Part shown: piece after piece, positions 45,642-58,339 of the stretch
How the letters are laid out: each line of letters opens with the position of its first letter
Numbering within the stretch: the first letter of the stretch is position 1
Source: Chloracidobacterium sp. N
Lineage (GTDB): Bacteria; Acidobacteriota; Blastocatellia; Chloracidobacteriales; Chloracidobacteriaceae
Direction of reading: 5' to 3'
Assembly: GCF_018304765.1 (NCBI RefSeq)
Contig: NZ_CP072643.1
Location: 186,001-250,000, forward strand
DNA: 64,000 bases
Translations under genes and position numbers: made by a program
The notes under the pieces: model-generated
The model's input: the letters and a program-made list of their open reading frames with translations, nothing else
What the model was told of the DNA's origin: nothing
The model's database searches: none

Positions 45642-46079
45642 CTACTCGACGGTGATGGTGTAGTGTGGCGTCGGGTTCAATGGGCAGCTATACACATAGG
45701 TTCCCCGGTTCAAACGGACAACTTTGGTCTTCCTTGTCTCTCCGTCCCGGACATGGCCGGCGTCTGAGCCTTTGACCGCCCGACCGTTCCTGTCTTTTTC
45801 CTAGAGATAGAACCCGACTTCATGCCCGATGCCACGGTTGACAATTTTGAACACGTAGTTGCCTGGTTTGAGCCTCAGCCCCTTGGTCTCGAATTGACCC
45901 GGTGTTTGAACCAGCTCAATTTCGACCGGTGCCGCCGCCTGTGGTGCGGCGGTACGGGCCGAAGCATCTGCGGCAACCGGAAACGGTGAAGATGGTTGTC
46001 TGCCAATAACCAACGTACCTGCCACCAACCCGACACCCAGCCACGCCAAGCGCCGCTTGTTCCAAAGTAACTGCATCAT
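45642..46079 (-). pseudogene. Exported cupredoxin-like protein with an in-frame TAG
   Basis: ATG at 46079 or 46076 opens a signal/anchor (LAWLGVGLVAGTLVIG), and a domain follows with LRLKPGNYVFKIVNRGIGHEVGFYL. A TAG at 45801-45803 interrupts, and the same frame continues for 52 codons: EKDRNGRAVKGSDAGHV, VVRLNRGTYVYSCPLNP and HYTITVE, ending at a TAG at 45642-45644. The complete 145-codon frame fits a plastocyanin-like fold, with a His and a Cys (GHEV, YSCPL) as possible metal ligands. The stop could be a nonsense mutation (CAG to TAG), an error, or a read-through codon. Confidence 0.72.
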
Positions 46080-46229
46080 GGGGGGCCCCCTGTCCGAGAG
46101 ATTTGACAGGTAGAACCTGCCGGCAGGCGACTTTATTCCGCCTGCCGAAACGCTCCCGGACGTTTGCAATGCACCGCCTTGTGCCGGACGCGCACCAGCT
46201 TCAATGGTTTCTGCCCGACCATTCCCTGC

Positions 46230-46564
46230 CGTCCGGCAGGTTTGGGGCAGAGGGGAGTGGTTTCACCCCAGTCTGTACCTGTGTCACTGAAACCAATCCC
46301 CGCTGTCCCGCTACGCCAGACTTTGCCAACGCCTATGAAACCGATGGTTTTTGCAGCGCCACGCCTGGCAAGCTGTGACTGCGCCACGGATGTGGACGGC
46401 ATGCCGGGTTCGGTCTGCCGGGTTCCCACACCTCCGGCCCAACCGGACTGTTTACCGTCTGCCATCTGTTGGGTGTGATGATTTCCTGCGAGAGAAAATG
46501 CGCTCCAGCACCAGACGGCGATGCCCTTCCGCCTCCGCCTTCACCGCCCCCTTCCCGCTAAAAC
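46230..46564 (+). pseudogene. Relic of the Cys-tailed family (copy E)
   Basis: Three frames together read as the 3' part of copy C: EWFHPSLYLCH and LSRYARL near 46251-46325, PDFANAYETDGF at 46317-46352, then SCDCATDVDGMPGSVC at 46374-46421, and finally FTVCHLLGVMISCERKC at 46447-46497 followed by a Pro-rich end at 46564. These match EWFHPALHLRH, PDFATHYETDGFF, CDCATDVDCLPGSVC and FTCCHLLGVIIPCQGKC of copy C. There are at least two frameshifts and an internal stop. Confidence 0.75.
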
Positions 46565-46579
46565 GCTAAGGCGTCAGGG

Positions 46580-46926
46580 CTGCCCGCCGGTTGCAAGCTG
46601 AAGAACTATCCCGATGTAGCTGTCCCTGTCCTTATCCTGAAACACCACGTGGTGCCTGCTCACCCAGGTTGAGAGTCACCGGTGAAATCTCAACCACACT
46701 GTTATTGAGAGAGAGGAGCGGCTGGTACAGATGCCGACCGAACCAGATGGCCTTGAGACCGCCAAATTCAGTTCGCCGCGCTCAATGGCCGCCTTCAAGT
46801 CGGTCAGCTTGGCGACAATCTCCTGCTGCACCAGTTTTCGGTTAAACGACAGCGGCGAGGTGCATTGGTCGTGTGGCGGCCTGTCCCCGGCGGGTACCGT
46901 ATCCGTGTGAGGGCATCCGCGCGGCA
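46580..46926 (-). pseudogene. Gene relic, possibly restriction/helicase C-terminus
   Basis: There is no intact gene in this stretch. On the minus strand two frames give FNRKLVQQEIVAKLTDLKAA (around 46790-46860) and [20 protein letters not shown] with [13 protein letters not shown] (around 46650-46780), which read like the end of a long restriction or helicase-type protein. The family assignment is weak. It lies just downstream of the DUF262 nuclease gene, suggesting a former larger defence locus. Confidence 0.35.
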
Positions 46927-48723
<1,797 letters not shown>

Positions 48724-48823
48724 GGCTTCCCCCCTTCCATTTCAAACATTCAAACATGAGATGCTCTGAGGTGATTTCTCATGCGTTATCAGACGAAAGA
48801 ATTTCCCAGAACGCCAACCTACC

Positions 48824-49849
48824 TCACCCCGCACGCCGCTCCCGCACCCACGCCGCAATCCGCGGCCACACCACCTCCACGGCGCTCTTCCCAATGGACA
48901 ACCCATGATGCCCACCATTGACCGCCAGCAGTTCCTTCTCCCGACTCCCAACCAGCCCCATTAACGCCTCCGAAGATACACGCGGCACAACGTCATCGTG
49001 GTTGGCCACCACGTTGAGCACCGGCACGGCAATCTGCTCCAGCTTCACCGTCCGCCGCCCCAGCCTGAGTTTCCCCTGCACGAGTTGATTTTCCTGATAA
49101 CACCACTTCACAAACTGCCGAAACGTCTCCCCCGGCAGCGAAACAACATCGTTGACCCAGTAATCAAAGGCCAGAAAAGTCTCCACAAAATCCTCATTGT
49201 CGGCATGCTGGAGCAAATCCACATACTTGGTGATGTTTTTCGTCGGCTTCATCATCATAAAGGTGGATTGCAGAAGCTGCTCCGGCGGGTTGCCGAACGT
49301 ATCCACGAGCTTGTCCACATCAAAATACTCCCGGCGCGTCCAGAGGTTGAGTATGGCGTCATTGGCGAAATCCACCGGCGTGGCCAGCAACACCAGCCCG
49401 GCAACACGCGCCGGATGCAGCGCCGTGTACATCAGCGACAGCGTCCCGCCCATGCAGTAGCCAACCAGGACAACCTGCTCCACACCAGCGTCGACACAAA
49501 CCGCCTCCACCACCCGCCGCAGATAGTGATTGACGTGATACGCCAGGGTAAGCCGGGCATCGCCGGCATCCGGTACGCCCCAGTCAATCATGTACACCGG
49601 GATGCCCTCTCCGGCCAGATACGCCACGAAGCTTTTGCCGGGCGTCAAATCCAGGATGTAGTACTTGTTGACGAGCGAGTTGACGATGAGCACCGGCAAG
49701 GGACGCTGCTTCTGCCGCTTCCCGGCAGCCGCATAACCCAAAACCCGCAACTTGTTTTCATGATAGACGAGGCGCGACGGCGTCGGCGCAATGTTCGGTT
49801 TTTTCCCAAGCCGCGCCAGCAGGCGCGTGATGTGTGCCAGTTGGGTCAT
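48824..49849 (-). CDS. phaC: Class III polyhydroxyalkanoate synthase-like PhaC
   Basis: The protein has 341 residues, close to the size of class III PhaC subunits. The lipase-like box is VGYCMGG with catalytic C132, the Asp is in VANHDDVVPR, and the His is in GGHHGLS. VYMIDWGVPD and FLAFDYWVNDVVSLPGETFRQF are typical PhaC blocks. It would polymerise hydroxyacyl-CoA; the PhaE partner needed by class III enzymes is not in the window. Confidence 0.88.
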   Translation of the reverse strand: MTQLAHITRLLARLGKKPNIAPTPSRLVYHENKLRVLGYAAAGKRQKQRPLPVLIVNSLVNKYYILDLTPGKSFVAYLAGEGIPVYMIDWGVPDAGDARLTLAYHVNHYLRRVVEAVCVDAGVEQVVLVGYCMGGTLSLMYTALHPARVAGLVLLATPVDFANDAILNLWTRREYFDVDKLVDTFGNPPEQLLQSTFMMMKPTKNITKYVDLLQHADNEDFVETFLAFDYWVNDVVSLPGETFRQFVKWCYQENQLVQGKLRLGRRTVKLEQIAVPVLNVVANHDDVVPRVSSEALMGLVGSREKELLAVNGGHHGLSIGKSAVEVVWPRIAAWVRERRAG

Positions 49850-50034
49850 ACTCGTTCAGGCCAGTGAGCAATGGGAATGGGTAGCCAAGAGCCTACCCAG
49901 CAACCCACCAGTCACACAAGTGCCCCCAAGCCCATCCCAAAACACCAGCTTGCTCGCCCAATGGCAAAGGATTGTCCCCTGCCCCTGGTAAGCAGGCCAG
50001 CACAGGTCACCCCGGTTACAAAACAGGCTCAATA

Positions 50035-51597
50035 TCAGGGGACGGAAGACATACCCGCCCGGTAAGCTGCCAGGAAATCAGCCGCGACTTCACGTGGCGT
50101 GCGTTTTTCACCATCCACGGCATAGTTCATCCGCTGCATTGCCGCCGTCGAAATTACCCCTGCTAATGACTGCACGACTTCGGCAAGCGACGGCACTTCG
50201 GACCCTGCCGCCTGACGCACGACATACACGGCCTGGTAGGGCGGAAAATAGTGCCGGTCATCTTCCAGAGCGACGAGATCAAGCGCCGCGATGAGGCCAT
50301 CCGTCGCATTGCCGGCAATGATGTCCAGCTCGCCGGCCGCCAGCGCCCGGTAGGTCAGTGCCAAGTCCATTTCCCGTGGCGACTGAAAATCAAAGCCATA
50401 CGTCGCACAAAACCCCGCGTACCCATCAGCGCGCGACATAAAATCCTGCCCAAAGCCGGCCCGCCACCGCAGCGGCGCCCGCGCCGCATCAGAAATGGTC
50501 CGCAGACCGTACTCCACGGCCGTCTGGCGACGGACGAGAATGGCAAAGTCATTGCGAAAGCCCAGTGGCGGCCCGACCACCAACCCAAAACGCGCGGCAT
50601 ACGTCTGCCGGACTTCCGTATAGACGCGCTGCGGATCGGTCAGCGGACGTTGCCCCAGAATGGCCGTCCAGGCCGTGCCGGTGTATTCGGGATAGACATC
50701 CACCGCCCCTGCCAGCAGGGACGTATGCGCCAGGTTGCCGCCCAGCTCATACCGGCGCTCCACGGCCACACCCCGCGCCTCCAGCGCCTGCGCCAGCACT
50801 TCTGCCAGAATGACCGACTCGGTGAAGTCCTTTGAACCGACGACAACCGGCCGTCCCGTCGGCATCACCGGCCCGGAGGCCACCCGGTAACTCCACAGCA
50901 CCGGCAGCAACAGCACCACCAGTCCAGCCGCCGCCGCCAGACGGCGGACCCGTACCAGACGCGGGGCAGCCCCCGGGGCATGGCGCTCGAAAGCCGCAAA
51001 GATGACATCCACCAGCAGCGCCAGCAGCGCCGCCAGCGCCCCGCCGGCAATCAGCAGGCGGTTGTCGTTTTGCCGCAGCCCGCGAAAAATGAGCGTCCCC
51101 AACCCGCCGGCGCCAATGGCCGCCGCAATCGTGGCTGTGCCGACCGACAGCACGACGGATACCCGTACCCCGGCCAGAATGACGTTCGTCGCCAGCGGCA
51201 ACTCCACGTAGCGCAGCCGCTGCCACGGCGTCAGCCCAAGGGCTGCCGCCGCCTCCCGTACACCCGGTTCAATTCCCAGAATCCCCGTGGCCGTGTTGCG
51301 CACGATGGGCAGCAGCGCGTACAGCGTCAGGGCCACAATCGCCGTGCGCGCGCCGATGCCGCCCAGCCACGGCAACGGCAGCAGCAGCCCAAACAGGGCC
51401 AGGCTCGGCACCGTCTGCACGGCATTGACCACGGCAAACACCACCCCCCGCACGCGGGGCAGATGGGCCGCCGCAATCCCCAGCGGCAGCCCGACGGCCA
51501 GCGCCAGCACCGTGGCCACCAGAACGAGCAGAACGTGCTCCCGCCAGGCTGTCAGCCAGATGGCCCGCTCTTCCAGAATGAACTGTAGCCACGTCAT
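50035..51597 (-). CDS. Osmolyte ABC permease/substrate-binding fusion (OpuBC/ProWX type)
   Basis: The protein has 520 residues. Residues about 1-215 are a binding-protein-dependent permease domain with the EAAxxLG-like loop (REAAAALGLTPWQRLRYVELPLA) and several membrane segments. Residues about 240-520 are a glycine betaine/choline-type binding domain (VVVGSKDFTESVILAEVLAQ, LAHTSLLAGAVDVYPEYTGTA). The fused layout is known for OpuB/OpuC-like and carnitine/choline uptake systems. It is translated right after its ATPase (25-base gap). Confidence 0.88.
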   Translation of the reverse strand: MTWLQFILEERAIWLTAWREHVLLVLVATVLALAVGLPLGIAAAHLPRVRGVVFAVVNAVQTVPSLALFGLLLPLPWLGGIGARTAIVALTLYALLPIVRNTATGILGIEPGVREAAAALGLTPWQRLRYVELPLATNVILAGVRVSVVLSVGTATIAAAIGAGGLGTLIFRGLRQNDNRLLIAGGALAALLALLVDVIFAAFERHAPGAAPRLVRVRRLAAAAGLVVLLLPVLWSYRVASGPVMPTGRPVVVGSKDFTESVILAEVLAQALEARGVAVERRYELGGNLAHTSLLAGAVDVYPEYTGTAWTAILGQRPLTDPQRVYTEVRQTYAARFGLVVGPPLGFRNDFAILVRRQTAVEYGLRTISDAARAPLRWRAGFGQDFMSRADGYAGFCATYGFDFQSPREMDLALTYRALAAGELDIIAGNATDGLIAALDLVALEDDRHYFPPYQAVYVVRQAAGSEVPSLAEVVQSLAGVISTAAMQRMNYAVDGEKRTPREVAADFLAAYRAGMSSVP

Positions 51598-51622
51598 GCG
51601 TGTGATGGACGACCACCCGGCT

Positions 51623-52384
51623 TCAGAAGCGCGCCGCCTGCACGTATTCGCGCACCGCCGGGCAGTCCAGCTTCAGAAAGGTTTCCGGCGGCGCATCCGC
51701 CACCAGCCGCCCGCCGACCAGCAACCCGATGCGCGTCCCCACCCGCAGCGCCTCCCGCAGGTCATGGGTGACGAACAACGCCGTTTTTCCCAACCGGGCG
51801 ACCAGTTCCGCAAACTCATGTTGCAGCCGGGAACGCACGACCGGATCGAGCGCCCCAAAGGGCTCATCCAGCAGCAGAAGGTCAGGATCGAGCGCCAGCG
51901 CCCGCGCCAGCCCCACCCGCTGCCGCTCGCCGCCCGACAGTTCGGATGGAAACCGGCCGGCATACATCCCGGCCGGCAGACCGACGCTGTCCAGCAGTTC
52001 CACCACCCGCGCCCGCCGCCGCTCCGGCGTCCAGCCGGACAACTCCAGCAGCAGCCCGACATTGCGCTCCACCGTCAGGTGCGGAAACAGTCCCGCATCC
52101 TGCATGACATACCCCATCCGACGGCGCAGTTGGATGACATCCCACATCGCCACCGCCTGCCCGGCCACCCGCACCTCGCCGGAGGTTGGCTCAAGCAGGC
52201 GGTTGACGAGCTTGAGCAGCGAGGTCTTTCCGCTCCCCGAAGCGCCGAGCAGCATGAACACCTCCCCCGACGCCACCGCCAGATCAATGCCGTCAAGCAC
52301 CGGCACCCCGGCCCGTACCAGACCGACCCCGTGCAACTCGACGACGGGCGCAGCCACCGGCTTCGGAACAGGTACGTCGCTCAT
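51623..52384 (-). CDS. Osmolyte ABC transporter ATPase (OpuBA/ProV type)
   Basis: The protein has 253 residues. Walker A is LLGASGSGKTSLLKLV, the signature is FPSELSGGERQRVGLARALA, Walker B is LLLLDEPFGALDP and the H-loop is FVTHDL. It supplies energy to the permease fusion encoded downstream. It lacks the C-terminal CBS domains of some ProV/OpuCA proteins. Start ATG at 52384. Confidence 0.9.
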   Translation of the reverse strand: MSDVPVPKPVAAPVVELHGVGLVRAGVPVLDGIDLAVASGEVFMLLGASGSGKTSLLKLVNRLLEPTSGEVRVAGQAVAMWDVIQLRRRMGYVMQDAGLFPHLTVERNVGLLLELSGWTPERRRARVVELLDSVGLPAGMYAGRFPSELSGGERQRVGLARALALDPDLLLLDEPFGALDPVVRSRLQHEFAELVARLGKTALFVTHDLREALRVGTRIGLLVGGRLVADAPPETFLKLDCPAVREYVQAARF

Positions 52385-52462
52385 CGCCTCCCCACTGTCC
52401 CTGTTTCAGGGCGTCAGAACAGCGTTGAGATTGTTGGCCCGTACGCCCACGCGCCCGTCAGG

Positions 52463-52580
52463 CGCTTCCCCCGGCGGCATACTGCATCATTCGCCACTCG
52501 CCACTCGCCATTCGCCACTCGCCACTCGCCACTCGCCACTCGCCACCATCAGACGCTTCCCCCGGCGGCATACTGCATCA
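52463..52580. repeat. Heptamer tandem repeat between two copies of the trpB 3' end
   Basis: Eight tandem TCGCCAC units (one TCGCCAT variant) occupy 52491-52546. They are flanked by 27-base direct repeats that begin CGCTTCCCCCGG, at 52463-52489 and 52554-52580. The second copy is the 3' end of trpB, so the first is a duplicated piece of that gene. Such heptanucleotide repeats are known from cyanobacteria and other groups. Confidence 0.85.
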
Positions 52581-53730
52581 CGGTTTGCATGTCCTTGTCG
52601 CCGCGCCCGCAGAGGTTGAGCAGAATGGTTGTCCCCGGCGGATAGTGACGCGCATGACGCCGTACCCAGGCAACAGCATGGGCCGGCTCTAGCGCCGGAA
52701 TGATCCCTTCACACCGCGACAGATGGTGAAAGGCAGCAATGGCTTCGTCGTCGGTGGCCACGTCGTACTGCACTCGCCCAATGCTTTTCAGATAGGCATG
52801 TTCGGGACCGACAGAAGGATAGTCCAGCCCGGCCGAGATACTGTACGTTTCGTGAATCTGACCATCTTCATCCTGAAGCACATAACTGCGCATACCGTGC
52901 AGCGTGCCAGGTGTTCCTCTGGCCAGAACAGCCCCGTGGGCACCCGTATCCAGCCCCCGTCCTCCCGGCTCGACGCCTACAAGTTGCACATCCGCATCCT
53001 CCAGAAAGGCCGTGAACATCCCGATGGCATTCGAGCCGCCGCCGACACAGGCCACGACGACATCCGGCAGACGGCCGGTTTGTTCCAGCATCTGCGCCCG
53101 GGCCTCATCGCCAATGACCCGCTGGAAATACTTGACCATGGTTGGAAAGGGATGCGGCCCGGCGGCCGTTCCCAGCACGTAATGCGTGGTGCGGACGTTG
53201 GTCATCCAGTCCCGCAGGGCGTCATTGATGGCATCTTTGAGCGTACGCCCACCGGTACGGACGGCATGAACCGTCGCCCCCAGCACCTGCATGCGAAAGA
53301 CGTTCGGCTGCTGCCGGGCCATATCCACTTCGCCCATATAAACTTCGGTGCGCAGCCCCAGCAGCGCCCCGGCCATGGCCGTGGCCACGCCATGCTGCCC
53401 GGCGCCGGTCTCGGCAATCAGGCGCGTTTTGCCCATCTGCTTCGCCAGCAGTGCCTGCCCCAGCGCATTGTTGGTCTTGTGCGCGCCGCCGTGCAGCAGG
53501 TCTTCCCGCTTGAAGTACAGCTCGATGCCCAACTCACGGGAAAGGTTCCGGGCGTAAAACAGCGGCGTCGGGCGCCCCAGAAAACCGGTTGAAAGGTCCC
53601 GGAACGTCTCTTGAAAAACATTATCAGACTGTGCGGCCAGAAAAGCGGCTTCCAGTTCTTCGAGCGCCGGCATAAGGGTTTCCGGCGCATAGATGCCGCC
53701 AAAAGGTCCAAAGTAACCGAAAGACTGCAT
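52549..53730 (-). CDS. trpB: Tryptophan synthase beta chain
   Basis: The protein has 393 residues from ATG at 53730. The PLP lysine is in the [19 protein letters not shown] block, the phosphate loop is [14 protein letters not shown], and [15 protein letters not shown] and [14 protein letters not shown] are conserved. It condenses indole with serine to form tryptophan. No trpA is adjacent, unlike the usual pairing. Its 3' terminus is duplicated across a heptamer repeat. Confidence 0.95.
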   Translation of the reverse strand: MQSFGYFGPFGGIYAPETLMPALEELEAAFLAAQSDNVFQETFRDLSTGFLGRPTPLFYARNLSRELGIELYFKREDLLHGGAHKTNNALGQALLAKQMGKTRLIAETGAGQHGVATAMAGALLGLRTEVYMGEVDMARQQPNVFRMQVLGATVHAVRTGGRTLKDAINDALRDWMTNVRTTHYVLGTAAGPHPFPTMVKYFQRVIGDEARAQMLEQTGRLPDVVVACVGGGSNAIGMFTAFLEDADVQLVGVEPGGRGLDTGAHGAVLARGTPGTLHGMRSYVLQDEDGQIHETYSISAGLDYPSVGPEHAYLKSIGRVQYDVATDDEAIAAFHHLSRCEGIIPALEPAHAVAWVRRHARHYPPGTTILLNLCGRGDKDMQTVMQYAAGGSV

Positions 53731-53876
53731 GACACCTGCGGGACTGTCCTGCCAACACCTCCGTGCATCCGGCGACACTGGCTCTGGCGGTCAGGACAGG
53801 TTGTGTTTCAAGGTTTTCAAATCGTTCACGTGGGGGGCCGGCAAAGCAACGGTTTTTTCCGCTCCGGCCGGAAATG

Positions 53877-53912
53877 AAAAACCGGACAGACTTCAGACGA
53901 AGCCTGCCCGGT
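53877..53912 (-). terminator. Intrinsic terminator after korB
   Basis: On the minus strand a long stem (ACCGGGCAGGCTTC paired with GAAGTCTGTCCGGT, with a few mismatches) is followed by a T-run (GGTTTTTC), directly downstream of the korB stop at 53931. Confidence 0.75.
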
Positions 53913-53930
53913 TGGGATAAAACGGCCGGA

Positions 53931-54974
53931 CTATTCGACCACCCAGGTGTCGCCGCTGTGGAGCAATCGCTCCAGATCGCCTTTCCCCCGCGTCATGGCC
54001 ACCTCGATTTGTTGCCGGGTCAGTTCCTCGAAGGTGGGCTTGAAGACATTGCGGAACACGCCCATCGGCACAGGAAATTCCGGGAAGTTCATCTGGGTGA
54101 GCAGGTAGGCCAGCGTCGGGTCTTCCGCGTTTTCGTCATGGACGAGCAGATCGTCCACCGTCACGCCCTGTTCCCCAATGGTGACGACTTCGGGCCGGAT
54201 GCCGTTGAGCCGGATGCCCTTGTTGCGGTCCTTGCCAAAAATCATGGGCTTGCCATGCTCCAGGTAGAGCATGTTGTCCGCCCGCACTTCCTTGTCACTG
54301 ATGGGCTTGTAGGCCCCATCGTTGAAGATGTTGCAGTTCTGGTAAATCTCCACGAAGGACACCCCCTTGTGCCGCGCCGCCCGCTCGATGGTGGCCGCCA
54401 GGTGCTTGGTATCCACGTCTATCGAACGGGCGATAAACGTGGCCTCGGAAGCAATCGCCATACACAACGGATTGATGGGCCGCTCGATGCTCCCCATGGG
54501 GCTGGATTTCGTCTTCTTGCCGAACTCCGACGTGGGGGAGTACTGCCCCTTCGTCAGCCCGTAGATGCGGTTGTTGAACAGCAGGACGTTGACATCCAGG
54601 TTGCGCCGCATGACGTGGATGAAATGGTTGCCGCCGATGGACAGACCATCGCCATCCCCCGTGATGACCCACACCGAAAGGTCCGGGTTCGCCAGCTTGA
54701 TGCCGGTGGCCACCGTAGGCGCGCGGCCATGAATGGTGTGGAAGCCGTAGGTGTTCATGTAGTACGGAAACCGGCTCGAACAGCCGATCCCCGAAACAAA
54801 CACCAGGTTTTCGCGGGGAATGTTGAGCTTGGGAAGAACCGACTGCACCTGAAAGAGAATCGAGTAGTCGCCACAGCCCGGACACCAGCGGACTTCCTGA
54901 TCGGAGATGAAGTCCGTACGTTGCAAGTTGAGTGGCGTCTCCGACGCGCCAGCGATCTTGAGCGGTTCGGTCAT
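53931..54974 (-). CDS. korB: 2-oxoacid:ferredoxin oxidoreductase beta subunit
   Basis: The protein has 347 residues. CPGCGDYSILFQVQ, SGIGCSSRFPYYMNTYG, the thiamine-diphosphate motif GDGDGLSIGGNH and NNRIYGLTKGQYSPTS are typical of KorB. With the fused alpha/gamma subunit upstream it forms the enzyme that decarboxylates 2-oxoglutarate (or a related 2-oxoacid) to the CoA ester and reduces ferredoxin. Substrate preference is not readable directly. Confidence 0.93.
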   Translation of the reverse strand: MTEPLKIAGASETPLNLQRTDFISDQEVRWCPGCGDYSILFQVQSVLPKLNIPRENLVFVSGIGCSSRFPYYMNTYGFHTIHGRAPTVATGIKLANPDLSVWVITGDGDGLSIGGNHFIHVMRRNLDVNVLLFNNRIYGLTKGQYSPTSEFGKKTKSSPMGSIERPINPLCMAIASEATFIARSIDVDTKHLAATIERAARHKGVSFVEIYQNCNIFNDGAYKPISDKEVRADNMLYLEHGKPMIFGKDRNKGIRLNGIRPEVVTIGEQGVTVDDLLVHDENAEDPTLAYLLTQMNFPEFPVPMGVFRNVFKPTFEELTRQQIEVAMTRGKGDLERLLHSGDTWVVE

Positions 54975-55037
54975 GATGATTCTGCCCCTGCACAGGCGAT
55001 GCCGGAGGATGCACCGCCGGTAAAGTCACGACTCTCA

Positions 55038-56891
<1,854 letters not shown>

Positions 56892-56969
56892 CGGAATCTA
56901 CTCCGCCTTGAGCGTAAATGATGAGACCAGGACCGGCCGCGGGGCGGCTCCGGCACAAGCGGCAACAAC

Positions 56970-57458
56970 CTAACCGCCTTCAACGGTCAGGCTCTTCTGA
57001 TCGAGTTTGGGTGGGAGGTTGACCACATCCTGCGGAAAGTGCTCGACGATAAAGCTGATGATGTGGCGGGTCGAAATCACGCCCAGAATCCCGCCGTCGG
57101 CGTCGAGCACCGGCAGATGCCGGTAGTTCCCGGCATCCATCAGACGCATGGCCTCGACGATGGTGGCATCTTCCCGGATGGTCGTCGGATTCGGCGTCAT
57201 GAAGTCCTTGACCGGTGCTGTGTACTCGACGCCCAGCCCCATCACCTTGAGCAGGTAATCCCGCTCGGTCACGATGCCGAGCAGGGAGCCGTTTTCACAG
57301 ACGAAAGCATAGCCGGCCCGTTCGGCCATCATGGCCCTGATGGTTTCCGCCAACGACGTATCCGGGGTGACGATGACCGGGCGCGAGGGCTCCAGATGCC
57401 GCACTTTCCAATCCTGAATGACATGTTCGAGAGACATGGTGACAACCTGCGGTGCCAT
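56970..57458 (-). CDS. Tandem CBS-domain protein
   Basis: The protein has 162 residues, made of two CBS domains: IVTPDTSLAETIRAMMAERAG...LGIVTERDYLLKV and PTTIREDATIVEAMRLMDAG...LGVISTRHIISFI. Such proteins sense adenine nucleotides or modulate partners. It is upstream of korA in the same orientation (79-base gap), so co-expression is possible. No catalytic domain is attached. Confidence 0.9.
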   Translation of the reverse strand: MAPQVVTMSLEHVIQDWKVRHLEPSRPVIVTPDTSLAETIRAMMAERAGYAFVCENGSLLGIVTERDYLLKVMGLGVEYTAPVKDFMTPNPTTIREDATIVEAMRLMDAGNYRHLPVLDADGGILGVISTRHIISFIVEHFPQDVVNLPPKLDQKSLTVEGG

Positions 57459-57578
57459 GCACGACCTGCGCCGTGCTCCAAAGATGGGATTTCACAAGCC
57501 GTGGGCAGCAACCGCCTTCTGGACATTGTTGCCCCGGATGCTATGTGAGAAACCTTACTTTTGGCAATGCCGCTGTTG

Positions 57579-57602
57579 AAAAAACCGGCTCGAACGGCCG
57601 GC
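57579..57602 (-). terminator. Intrinsic terminator after 57662-58201
   Basis: On the minus strand CCGGC-CGTTCGA-GCCGG is followed by six Ts, 60 bases after the stop of the membrane-protein gene. The stem is short but GC-only. Confidence 0.6.
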
Positions 57603-57661
57603 TCAGAACGCTACCCACCGTGTCTGGACTGGCGCATAGACGGGTGACAACGTGGAATTCA

Positions 57662-58201
57662 TCACGCCTGGGCCGACAGGCGCGGGGCGTCCGCCAAAGC
57701 GGGCTGCGTCGCCAACCCGGTCACATCCCCCAGCAACGTCGCGTTGAGATGCGCCGCCAGCGAGTCAGCTTCATCCGTATCGAGGCCCTGCAGAAGCGGG
57801 ATGTCCACCCCACCCTGGCGAATGCCCAACACCCCCCACGCGCCAAAGAAACGTGCCGTGGAAAGGTCATAGTCGGCGCCAAACACCGTCAGCCGGTCTC
57901 CCGACCGCTCCAGCACAAGTTCAGGCAACCCGGCAATGGCTCCCATCGCCTGCCGGAAAAACAGCCACGTGGTGTACAACCCGGCACTGCCGGCGATGAG
58001 ACACAACACACCCGGCAGGGAAACCTGTTGCGCCAGCCCTGCGGCCGCCGCCATGGTCGTCACAAAGGACACGACCGCAAAACCAACTGCCAGCAGCGAC
58101 TTCAGCACATCGGACAGCTCGCCATTGCGGGTCAGCCACAGCTTCCGGTCCGTAAAGACAATGCTCCGCCCGTTCGACAGCAGGTATGATTCACGCCTCA
58201 T
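57662..58201 (-). CDS. Membrane protein of unknown function
   Basis: The protein has 179 residues. A short soluble start (NGRSIVFTDRKLWLTRNGEL) precedes two membrane segments (LLAVGFAVVSFVTTMAAAAG and LPGVLCLIAGSAGLYTTWLFF). A soluble domain with GDRLTVFGADYDLSTARFFG and LGIRQGGVDIPLLQG follows. No family is recognised. It stands alone between terminator-like sequence and the next gene. Confidence 0.65.
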   Translation of the reverse strand: MRRESYLLSNGRSIVFTDRKLWLTRNGELSDVLKSLLAVGFAVVSFVTTMAAAAGLAQQVSLPGVLCLIAGSAGLYTTWLFFRQAMGAIAGLPELVLERSGDRLTVFGADYDLSTARFFGAWGVLGIRQGGVDIPLLQGLDTDEADSLAAHLNATLLGDVTGLATQPALADAPRLSAQA

Positions 58202-58339
58202 GTTCGTTCCTCCGCTTAACGTTCCCGACCTTTGCCCTTCAGGTCACAGGTGAGTTGTGCCGCCCACCCCGCACAAAGTCAACGACTTTTGACGACAGCC
58301 TGCCGTCTGCGCCACACCGGTTCAGCGCCTGACCCGGCG

